From Paenibacillus andongensis (GTDB lineage: Bacteria; Bacillota; Bacilli; Paenibacillales; NBRC-103111): a stretch of 64,000 nucleotides of DNA. The notes beneath the pieces are model-generated. The model had not been told where the DNA came from and ran no database searches. It saw only the letters and a list, made by a program, of their open reading frames with translations. The stretch lies in assembly GCF_025369935.1 (NCBI RefSeq), contig NZ_CP104467.1, forward strand, positions 6,765,001 to 6,829,000. Reading direction: 5' to 3'. Both the position numbers and the translations under genes were made by a program. Shown piece by piece: positions 18,711-27,300 of this stretch (position 1 is the first letter of the stretch; each line of letters opens with the position of its first letter).

Positions 18711-21314
18711 ATGCTAATTGATCACCAGCTAGAGAATCAAACCTTATTTTCCCAGGCTTTTCAATATGCTCCGATTGGTATGGTTCTCGCAGCAACGAAT
18801 GGGAGCATACTCAAAGCAAATTCAACGGTCTGCTCGATCATAGGCTTGTCTGAGAAAGAATTACTCCTAAAAACCGTTCAAGAAATGACACATCCCGATG
18901 ATTGGAACCTTGATCTTGCGTTTAGGCACCAATTAATAGAAGGTATGAGAGAATCTTACCAAATGGAAAAACGCCTAATTAAGCAACATGGCGAGATTGT
19001 ATGGGTACAAATAACGGTCTCCTTGGTGAAAGATAAAGCAGGAGAACCCCTCTTTTTCATATCCCAGGTTCTCAATATCTCCGATCAAAAAAGGACATTT
19101 AACGAACTACAAAAGAAAACCCGCCTATTAATAGAAAGAGAGCAACGCTATCGATCCGTTGTAGAGCATGCTTTTGATTTCATTACCATGCATCACCCTG
19201 ACGGAACCTACCTCTACGCATCTCCTTCCTGTTATGAAGTTCTTGGGTATACGCCTGAAGAAATGATTGGGAAGTCAGGTTATGAATTCCTTCATCCTGA
19301 AGATGTCCAAGTGGGAATTCAGGATCATATGGCTATCCTTCAAACTGACAAGCAATCTAACAAGATCGTTCGTTTACGAAAAAAGGATGGGAGATATATA
19401 TGGACCGAGTCGACAAGCAGTACCCTTCTAGATTCAGAAACAGGTGAAGTTAAAGAAATTATCATCGTTTCCAGAGATATTACCGAGCGAATCAAAAAAG
19501 AGCGTAACTTGCAGGACAACGAGCAGCGATATAAATCCCTTTTCGACTATCATCCGGATTTAATTTATTCGATGGATTTGGAGGGCAACTACACCTCGAT
19601 AAATCAAACTTTTGAAGAACTGATGGGTTATACGAAACAGGAAATGATAGAGAACCCGATAAACTTTCGATCGGTCGTAGACCCTGCAGATTTTGAAAAG
19701 GTAGAGCATCATTTCATGCAAGCTGCAAAAGGTATTGCACAACGATACGAGGCGTCAGGTATCAATAAGAACGGGAGATATACGACTTTCGACGTGACCA
19801 ATGTCCCGATCTTTGTCAATCGGCAAATCATTGGTGTTTACGGAATCGCTAGTGACATTACATACCGAAAAGAACTATGGAAAAAATTGGAAGATAGTCA
19901 GAATTTATACCAACTCATTTCAGAGAATGCGCAGGACATTATTTCGTATGCAACGCCTGATGGCGTAATTCGTTATGTTTCCCCTGCCATTAAGACTTTA
20001 CTAGGTTATGAGTCTGATGAATACGTGGGCAAAGTCGCAACCGACTTCTGGCACCCGGATGATGTTGCTTCCTTTATCGATAAAAGTATTCTGCAAAAAT
20101 CAGATGTAGATACTTTTACATGCCGAGTTTGCCATAAACAAGGACACTATGTCTGGTTTGAAACAACAGCAAAAATAATACGAAATGAAAACGGGGAAAT
20201 TGTTAAAGTCTTAGCTGTGGGAAGAGATATTAGTAAAAGAAAACGTGCGGAGCAAGAACTGAAAGCAGCGAAAGAGCAGCTTGAATCCTTCATTGATCGA
20301 AATGTGGATCCAATTCTTATCCTTAATTTAGAAGAAAAAGTAGCAAGAATTAATCATGCCTTTGAAAAAACGTATGGATGGACGGAGTCAGAACTTGTTG
20401 GACTCAATCTAGTTGATTTACCTAACATTCCAATTGAAATCAGACCAGAGGCCGTTCATAGTCTAGCTAGAATTAAATCTATTGAGGCCTTCGAAGGGCA
20501 TGAAACCATTAGAAAAAGAAAAGATGGCATTATTCTTACGGTTATGATATCGAGCTTCACTATGCGGGGTGAGAATGGACATATTAATGGTTGGGCTGTG
20601 ATCCTTAGGGATATCACTGACAAAAAGCAAGCGGAAGAGCTCTTGATTAGGTCAGAAAAATTATCCATTGCGGGTCAATTAGCGGCAGGAATTGCTCATG
20701 AAATTCGCAATCCAATCACGGCAATTAAAGGATTCGTTCAACTCATGAAATCTGGCATTGTCGAGAAAAAAATATATTTGGACATCATGGCCTCCGAAAT
20801 CGAGCGGATTGAAATGATTCTTAGTGAACTATTAATTCTTGCAAAGCCTCAAATCATTCAAATGGAACGCAAAGACATTCGGATGCTGCTAGCACAAGTC
20901 ACCCCCCTGCTAGATACGCAAGCCATTATCAGCAATGTTCAAATCATCACGGAGTTTGATCCGGAGATTCCCCCTATTCTGTGTGATGAAAATCAACTGA
21001 AACAAGTATGTATTAACTTTATTAAAAATGCGATAGAAGCTATGCCGAAAGGCGGAAATATCGTTATTCAATTAAAAAGTAAAAATGAAAATCCAAATCA
21101 ACTGTTGCTTCGCTTTATTGATCAAGGGTGTGGGATTCCTGAAAATATTCTTTCTAAGTTAGGAGAACCCTTCTACACAACGAAAGAAAAAGGAACCGGA
21201 CTAGGCTTCATGGTCAGTAAAAGGATTATAGAAAATCACCATGGTGAGATCGTGGTGTTCAGTGAAGAAAATAAAGGGACCACAATAGAGATAAGTCTTC
21301 CTGTTGCGGATTGA
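18711..21314 (+). CDS. Cytoplasmic five-PAS sensor histidine kinase, sporulation-kinase type
   Basis: 867 residues with no membrane segment. Five PAS domains lie at about 14-125, 146-258, 274-390, 400-510 and 524-635, each opening with F-x-D/N-x-I and ending with a G-x-x-x-D-I-[ST] hinge. The HisKA helix carries the phospho-acceptor in AAGIAHEIRNPITAIKGF (His near 661), a motif shared with B. subtilis KinA/KinE. The HATPase domain (about 750-867) has NFIKNAIEAMP, DQGCGIP and TGLGFMVSKRI. No response-regulator partner is adjacent, typical of phosphorelay kinases that feed Spo0F. The start is ATG 18711 with GGGAGGGG 7 bases upstream. The ligands of the PAS domains are unknown. Confidence 0.9.
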   Translation: MLIDHQLENQTLFSQAFQYAPIGMVLAATNGSILKANSTVCSIIGLSEKELLLKTVQEMTHPDDWNLDLAFRHQLIEGMRESYQMEKRLIKQHGEIVWVQITVSLVKDKAGEPLFFISQVLNISDQKRTFNELQKKTRLLIEREQRYRSVVEHAFDFITMHHPDGTYLYASPSCYEVLGYTPEEMIGKSGYEFLHPEDVQVGIQDHMAILQTDKQSNKIVRLRKKDGRYIWTESTSSTLLDSETGEVKEIIIVSRDITERIKKERNLQDNEQRYKSLFDYHPDLIYSMDLEGNYTSINQTFEELMGYTKQEMIENPINFRSVVDPADFEKVEHHFMQAAKGIAQRYEASGINKNGRYTTFDVTNVPIFVNRQIIGVYGIASDITYRKELWKKLEDSQNLYQLISENAQDIISYATPDGVIRYVSPAIKTLLGYESDEYVGKVATDFWHPDDVASFIDKSILQKSDVDTFTCRVCHKQGHYVWFETTAKIIRNENGEIVKVLAVGRDISKRKRAEQELKAAKEQLESFIDRNVDPILILNLEEKVARINHAFEKTYGWTESELVGLNLVDLPNIPIEIRPEAVHSLARIKSIEAFEGHETIRKRKDGIILTVMISSFTMRGENGHINGWAVILRDITDKKQAEELLIRSEKLSIAGQLAAGIAHEIRNPITAIKGFVQLMKSGIVEKKIYLDIMASEIERIEMILSELLILAKPQIIQMERKDIRMLLAQVTPLLDTQAIISNVQIITEFDPEIPPILCDENQLKQVCINFIKNAIEAMPKGGNIVIQLKSKNENPNQLLLRFIDQGCGIPENILSKLGEPFYTTKEKGTGLGFMVSKRIIENHHGEIVVFSEENKGTTIEISLPVAD

Positions 21315-21323
21315 TGAGACTAG

Positions 21324-21347
21324 AAAGCACCCGATTGGGTGCTTTTT
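21324..21347 (+). terminator. Terminator of the histidine kinase gene
   Basis: AAAGCACCC (21324-21332) pairs with GGGTGCTTT (21337-21345) around GATT, followed by TT. It separates the kinase from the A-rich island. Confidence 0.88.
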
Positions 21348-21480
21348 ACATGATATGCTGCATGCCTATTTATTTATATTAAGGGTGCATACCCAGTCAA
21401 GCTATGTTAGACATACGTATCTATGTATGAATTACATGATCTCATGGCATGAGTCTATCAGAAAGGGGAAAAGAAATCCC

Positions 21481-22917
21481 ATGCAGCCTGATGATGAGAC
21501 GAAACAGAGAATATTGGAGACTTATGAGCTTCCTATAGCGTTTGTTCCCAATGGTGGACAGTTGGATGATGCGGTTCTGTTCTATGCGGAAGGCAGAGAA
21601 TTTCGTTATACCTTTAGCCAGGAACAAGTAGGTATGACCTATTTTGAGTTTGATCCTAAACTATCGGTTTTTCATAATCCGAGTCTGGCTCGGCGGTTTT
21701 TGAATGCCAGTTGTGACGTGACACCTGGAGTAACGTCACCAGAAACGGGACGCGGCAGCAATCCAGATGAGCATTTCTCGAATCTCCCCGTCTATCGGGA
21801 AATCATCTACCGGCAAATATGGCCTGGCATTGATGTGGTGTTTCAAGGTCACGAAGGGAATATGAAATATGATGTGATACTGCAGCCAGGTGCCCGTTTG
21901 GAAGATATTCGGTTCAAATGTGAGGGAGCAGATGAGATCCGGATCGATGATGCCGGTAATTTGTTAATCGTTACCCCCTTCGGGACGTTCATGGACCTCA
22001 AACCGGTGGGTTATCAGAAAAAGGATCACATCCAAAACCCAATCGGATACCGGTTTGTCATTAGGGCTGAAGCGGATGGAAGCCAAAGCGTTGGATTTGA
22101 GATGACCGAAGGCGATCATAAAGGTCATTCTTTTGTTGGTAACGTATACGCGACTGAAGACACTCATTCAGCCAATTCTCTCATTACGCCCAGCTTAGCA
22201 ACTATTTCAGACGATTTTCAAGAAAAATTTATTACAATCGAGAAAATTGCCTGCCCCGTAATACAAGGACCCCCAGGACTTCTAGGGGAAGCCGGACCTG
22301 TCAGTTTACAGGAACCCTCAATAACCCTAGGACTTGAAGACAACCCTGTGCCTTCTGAATCGCAAGGATTAAAATGTAAGCCTCGAGCTTTCGGGCAGTC
22401 GGGTTCACGAACACGCAAAAAACGAAAACAAATAAGTAAAACAAATAGAATAACCTGCACTCACTCCATGAGAGCGGATCATGTTTCATTAGACAAAAAT
22501 GCAAAAAAAATGATTCGAGGAAAAAACATTATCGGTTTGGGCTCCAGACGAGTTGTATATGATCTGGGTAATGGTTACGTTCTAAAGGTAGCTAAGTCTA
22601 AATATGGGATAAAAAGCAACAAGAAAGAAGTAGCCATATGCATGTCATCTCCGTCCGAGTTAAAAAAACATCTTGGCCATATCCTAAAGCACGATGATAG
22701 ATTCAATTGGATAATCATGAAAAACTATTATAAAAATTTCCGAAAAAATAAAGAAACCATGAAAAAGTTTTTTGATATGAAAGGGAAATTCAAGAAAAAT
22801 CGAATCATTCCTTATGAGATATCAGGGCGTGAAGGACCCAATTATCAAAATCTGCGTCTAAATTCTGACGGGGAGATCGTTGTGATTGACTATGGAAATT
22901 TTAAATACCAAATTTAA
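21481..22917 (+). CDS. DUF7948 domain, short collagen-like stretch and pseudokinase fusion
   Basis: 478 residues. Residues about 11-250 match the domain that usually precedes SBBP repeats (called DUF7948 from memory): PIAFVPNGGQLDDAVLFYAE, IWPGIDVVFQGHEGNMKYDV and FGTFMDLKPVGYQ. Residues 263-274 are four G-X-Y triplets, GPPGLLGEAGPV, a trace of collagen-like repeat, then a basic linker. Residues 344-478 resemble a protein-kinase core: a glycine loop (IIGLGSRRVVYDLGN), a strand lysine (VLKVAKS), an alpha-C glutamate (KKEVAI) and IDYG, but the catalytic-loop HRD/N region is rearranged (IIPYEISGREGPNYQNLRL), so it is probably inactive. The next gene is an intact paralogue of this domain. Start ATG 21481 is chosen at the family's N terminus; the ribosome site (AGGGG) is distant. 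Possibly a spore-surface protein; function unknown. Confidence 0.7.
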   Translation: MQPDDETKQRILETYELPIAFVPNGGQLDDAVLFYAEGREFRYTFSQEQVGMTYFEFDPKLSVFHNPSLARRFLNASCDVTPGVTSPETGRGSNPDEHFSNLPVYREIIYRQIWPGIDVVFQGHEGNMKYDVILQPGARLEDIRFKCEGADEIRIDDAGNLLIVTPFGTFMDLKPVGYQKKDHIQNPIGYRFVIRAEADGSQSVGFEMTEGDHKGHSFVGNVYATEDTHSANSLITPSLATISDDFQEKFITIEKIACPVIQGPPGLLGEAGPVSLQEPSITLGLEDNPVPSESQGLKCKPRAFGQSGSRTRKKRKQISKTNRITCTHSMRADHVSLDKNAKKMIRGKNIIGLGSRRVVYDLGNGYVLKVAKSKYGIKSNKKEVAICMSSPSELKKHLGHILKHDDRFNWIIMKNYYKNFRKNKETMKKFFDMKGKFKKNRIIPYEISGREGPNYQNLRLNSDGEIVVIDYGNFKYQI

Positions 22918-22974
22918 TTGACGCGGTTGAATACAATAATACGACTCTTTATGAAGGGAGTGGTACATTGTTAC

Positions 22975-23391
22975 ATGAAAAAAAAGATAAAAAAAATGAT
23001 AAAAGGAAAAAGAGTTATCGGGGTAGGTAAATGGCGAGTCGTACATGATTTGGGTAATCACCATGTAATAAAAGTTGCTAAATCAGAAAATGGGAGGTCA
23101 AGCAATAAGCAAGAAGTAAATATATATAAGTCAGTTCCATCTCGGTTCAAAAAATACTTGGGAAAAGTAATAACTCATGGGTATGGATATCGCATTTTAA
23201 TAATGAAAAAGTACAAACGGATGTTTCCCAGATCAAAAAAATATCAGCGTAAACTTTCCTCCTTGAAACGCAGATTCATGAGGAAAGGAATCATTCCTCG
23301 TGATCTTCATTCTACTAACTTACGTTTAAAAAATAGTGGACGAATCGTTATTATTGATTATGGAAATTTTATCAAACACCGCAAAAAGTGA
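22975..23391 (+). CDS. Minimal protein-kinase-like protein
   Basis: 138 residues, strongly basic. It is a paralogue of the C-terminal domain of the preceding fusion: both read I-G-x-G-x-x-R-V-V, D-L-G-N, K-V-A-K-S, S-N-K-x-E-V and end in IDYGNF. Here the catalytic loop is intact (IIPRDLHSTNLRL, with Asp and Asn in the D-x(4)-N arrangement) followed by DYG as the metal-binding motif. Almost no C-lobe follows, so this is a very small kinase fold. Start ATG 22975 has GAAGGGAG about 14 bases upstream; ATG 22951 is an alternative. It lies 57 bases after the fusion gene and 38 before the glycosyltransferase gene. Substrate unknown. Confidence 0.7.
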   Translation: MKKKIKKMIKGKRVIGVGKWRVVHDLGNHHVIKVAKSENGRSSNKQEVNIYKSVPSRFKKYLGKVITHGYGYRILIMKKYKRMFPRSKKYQRKLSSLKRRFMRKGIIPRDLHSTNLRLKNSGRIVIIDYGNFIKHRKK

Positions 23392-23429
23392 AATGCACAC
23401 GTCTTTTTTAACTTCTAGGAGGAGATATT

Positions 23430-24137
23430 GTGAGCAAAAAAAAGCGGGGAGTATCGATCATCACATGTACGAATAGGCCAAAATTTATTAGTAATGTCTT
23501 AGCAAATTATAAAAGACAGCGTTACCCGATAAAAGAGTTAATTATCGTATTAAATAAAAGCGGCATGAAATCATCCAAGTACCGCAAAAAAGCAAAAGAC
23601 CATAAACATGTTTCGGTTTACAAGAGGGGGGAAAAAGTCTCTCTGGGTGAGTGTTTGAATTACGCAATAAAACGGACGAAGTACCCCTATATAGCTAAAT
23701 TCGATGATGACGACTACTACTCAAAATATTATTTGACTGAGCAGATGAAGGCGCTGCGCCGTTCGAAAGCGCATGTTGTGGGAAAAAGAGCCTATCTGGC
23801 ATATATTAAATCGAAAAAATTGCTCGTCCTCCATTCACCCGAAAAACAACATAAATTCGTTACGTGGGTGACCGGTGGAACCATTTTATTTAAAAGGCGT
23901 GTTTTTAATAAAGTTCGATTTCCAAAAATTTCACTAAATGAAGATGTGATCTTTGCAAATAGATGCAGGAAAAATCACTTTAAAGTATACTCCTCAAGTC
24001 CTTACAATTATGTAATGATCCGCAGAAAAAACAAAAAAGGCCACACATGGAAAGCCAGTGACGACCACCTTCTATCCAGGAGTCAGATCGTTGCAAAAAC
24101 CAGGGATTTCCGAAAACTGGGCACCCGGTCAAAATAA
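23430..24137 (+). CDS. Family 2 glycosyltransferase
   Basis: 235 residues with a GT-A fold: VSIITCTNRPKFISNVLANY at the N terminus, the nucleotide-sugar/metal motif in AKFDDDDYYS, and an acceptor-side TGGTILFKRRVF followed by the base motif LNEDVIFANRCRK. No membrane helices. The protein is rich in Lys and the DNA is A-rich, like the two preceding genes. GTG start 23430 follows AGGAGGAG at 5 bases. Neighbouring DUF7948/collagen and kinase-like proteins suggest modification of a surface or spore protein. The sugar donor cannot be deduced. Confidence 0.85.
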   Translation: MSKKKRGVSIITCTNRPKFISNVLANYKRQRYPIKELIIVLNKSGMKSSKYRKKAKDHKHVSVYKRGEKVSLGECLNYAIKRTKYPYIAKFDDDDYYSKYYLTEQMKALRRSKAHVVGKRAYLAYIKSKKLLVLHSPEKQHKFVTWVTGGTILFKRRVFNKVRFPKISLNEDVIFANRCRKNHFKVYSSSPYNYVMIRRKNKKGHTWKASDDHLLSRSQIVAKTRDFRKLGTRSK

Positions 24138-24160
24138 GATATTTCCAACTTAACATGGAG

Positions 24161-24183
24161 GGGGCTGCCGCGGTAGCTCCTTC
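24161..24183 (+). terminator. Possible terminator of the glycosyltransferase gene
   Basis: GGGGCTGCC (24161-24169) pairs with GGTAGCTCC (24172-24180) through nine pairs including two G-U. The following TTCATTAAATT is only moderately T-rich. It lies about 24 bases after the stop codon. Confidence 0.45.
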
Positions 24184-24237
24184 ATTAAATTCTGATAAAG
24201 CTGTCATATTGGGATGAGGGATGCAACCATGATCCAC

Positions 24238-24269
24238 AGATCCGCATTATGCATAATTTCCTATACAAC
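24238..24269. repeat. Short dispersed repeat, copy 2
   Basis: CAGATCCGCATTATGCATAA followed by TTTCCTATACAA repeats 3514-3549 with one substitution and a small deletion. It sits immediately beyond the terminator of the giant hydrolase gene, as copy 1 does beyond the arsR-SRPBCC terminator. Confidence 0.55.
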
Positions 24270-24278
24270 AGCAAAAGA

Positions 24279-24304
24279 CCATTAGCATAAAATAATGCTA
24301 ATGG
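24279..24304 (-). terminator. Terminator of the giant SLH hydrolase gene
   Basis: CCATTAGCAT (24279-24288) and ATGCTAATGG (24295-24304) form a perfect 10-bp stem. On the minus strand it is followed by TCTTTTG. It lies about ten bases after the stop codon. Confidence 0.88.
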
Positions 24305-24313
24305 CCAATACGC

Positions 24314-27300
24314 TTACTTGTTGTATATTCTATACATAAGCACTGCTGTTTCTGCCCTCGTTGCATTCCCGAGCGGATTGATTCCGCTACCGTCCCCGTT
24401 GATAATTCCATTCCTGATTAGCGTAGATACGCTTTGTTTTGCATAGGATGCGATTTCCGATCTGTCCGCAAATCCGGAAAGATTGTCCTCCGATCCTGCT
24501 GCAATCTCTTTTTTCGCTTCCTTCAATGCGCGCTCAATCAGTACCATTATGTCTTGTCGGGTTATCTTGGAATTCGGACTGAATTCGTTCCCGCGAACCC
24601 CATTGGTAATTCCCAGTTTACGGGCAATCGCTACAGCTTCGGCATAGTAGGCATCAGAGCTGATATCTGCAAATTGGTCATCTGTCTTGGCAGTCAAACC
24701 AAGGGTATGAACCAAAAGTTGAACGAAATCGGCTCTTGTAATGTCTTCGCCAGGTTTAAAGATGTCGTTCGATGTACCCTGAATAACCCCTTTAGACACC
24801 ATGACCTCGATTGCATTTTTTGCCCAGCTATATTCAGCTAGGTCACGGAAGGACTTTAGGACGTAAGCGACCGCATATTTACTGAAGTGCGTAGTCATGA
24901 AAGTTACTTTTCCGGTAGTGGAATCATATTTTCCAGTAGGGACTGCTGTTATTCCACCGTTTCCATCTACGTACCAGACCGTAATATGCTCCGGATTCGC
25001 AAGCTCTTCGATAGAAGGTGTATAAGGGATCGATACGAGTACCGGCGCATCCGGGTTGCTCCAAGCAACGGTTGACCCATTCACCTTTAAGTTAAGCTCA
25101 ATGACCGGTTTGCTGCCGATAGATGCTTTGGTTTCTGCATCTAAGCTACTTGTATCTGCTTTCCCGATCGACAATGTAACGTCTGCCGAGCTCACTCCGG
25201 CAGAAGTAGCTAACATGTTGGAAGGTACAGCGACTGTGCCGATTTCTGTGGACACTACAACTTTTTTACCATCGTTTGCTGTCAAAACAGAGGCCGGCAA
25301 GTTGACCGCATAAAGATTTACTTCCGCTGTCTTCGGTACTTCAATCAGGGCAACCTCCGACTCTTTGAAGGCCTTGTTTAAGGCTAAGACATCCACAGTG
25401 ACTTTGGCTGTTCCTGTCTCGACAACGGGAGTTTTTATTTTCACCATACCAGGGATATTACTGACAGGTGCTTCCGGTTCTTTGTGTGTATCAAGAGGTT
25501 CAGGCGGGTAAGATGTGCTTGTCACCGTTACGGTTAATGCTGCTGTCAATTTTCCGTCATCTGTTTTTGCTGTGATGGTTGCAGTTCCGCTCGAGACTCC
25601 GGTGACGGTTACGCTTGTTGTTCCGGTTGCCGCGTTATAGACCGCATTAGTCACAGTAGCCACATTAGAATCTGAAGAGGTGAAGCTTACCGTTTTGTTG
25701 GTTGCATTGTCTGGTCTCACGTTAGCCTTGAGAAGCACCGTGCCCCTGACTTCCAGCGTCGCTGCGGTTTTATCGAGAGTCACTCCAGTCACGGTTATCG
25801 TTGGCTGTTCCACTGTGATAAGACTAGTGGCCGTATAATCGCCATCCGCTGTTTTGGCCGTGATGGTTGCAGTTCCCCCCGAAATTCCGGTCACAATTAC
25901 ACTTGTTATTCCGGTTGCCGCGCTATAGACCGCATTCGTCACAGTAGCCACACCTGGTGCTGAAGAGGTAAAACGTACCGTCTTATTGGTTGCGTTGTTC
26001 GGTGTAATGACAGCCTCAAGAAGCGTCGTCCCTCCGACTCGCAGCGAAGCTGACGTTTGATTGAGCGATACTCCGGTTACGGCAATCCCCGCTTCAATCG
26101 GCAATTCCACCGTTATGGTGCTGGTGGCCGTATAGCTTCCGTCCTCTGTTGTGGCTCTGATGAGCGCGGTTCCAGTCGAGACTCCGGTAACAATGACACT
26201 TGTTGTTCCGGTGCCCGCGTTATAGACCGCATTCGTCACTGTAGCCACATTAGAATCTGAAGAGGTGAAGCTTACCTTCTTGTTGGTTGCGTTACCCGGC
26301 ATAACAGTAGCCTCGAGAAGCATTGTCCCTCCAACTTGCAGCGGGGCTGCGGCTATATTGAGCGACACTCCGGATACAGGTACAGCGCTTGCTTGCTGAA
26401 CCGTGATCTGAGCCATTGCAATTCTTCCACCATCCACCGTGGTTGCGGTAATCGTAGCAGCTCCGTTACCGATCGCGGTAACAATTCCCGTGCTGCTCAC
26501 GATGGCGACCGATTCATTGCTGCTTGACCACAGGACGGTCTTGTTTCCTGCAAGGTCCGGAACAACGGTCGCAATCAGCCCAGCAGTTTGCCCGGGTTTT
26601 AAGGCTAGAGCCTGCTGATCCAGCATCACGTTAGCCACTTCACCAACCGCAGGTGTAACTTCTATCGGTAGTGTCCCATTGATTCTCGCCAACTCTTCTG
26701 CTGTGATCGGCAGCACCGTTCCATGCCTCGGTGTCGGTGTCGGCAAGCTGTAACCGCTGGAAACCGGGGTCCATATGCCGGAATCCAAATCAGTGGTGTA
26801 GAAAGGCTTGTAGCCCCCACCGGAGAAGTAATCGATAAACAGATACCATTTATTTTCTCCGTTTGCCTTGAATACCAGCGGTCCTTCTCCAGCTGGGATG
26901 CTCCCTTTTCCGATTCCTTCTTTAATCATGGTGAAGTTGCCGAAAATGGCGTTGCCTGATTCCTCGAATACCATCTTGCCGTTAGGCGCAGTGGTAGCGT
27001 TGTAATCACGCTCATCCTTGGTAAATCTGTAAATCTTCCCGTTGTTTTCAATCATCGTTGTATCAATAACCGAATAACCGGGGTTGTAATACTCTTGGGC
27101 TTCCGTAAAGGTATAAAAATCCCGCGTCTTCGCATACATAATTCTTTCGTTCGGACTTCCCGACTTTGTGGCATCACTGTAGATCTTCGATGCCCAGAAT
27201 ACGACATATTCTCCCGTCGTTTTGTCATAGAACGCTTCCGGTGCCCACGTATTTCCTGCCAAATCGGAAGATACCTTAACCAGCCTTTGGTTGGACCAGT

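Noticed and set aside
21304-21480. N-terminal extension of the DUF7948 fusion protein
   Set aside because: The extra frame runs through the kinase gene's terminator and has no ribosome site; the family starts near residue 1 of the shorter form.
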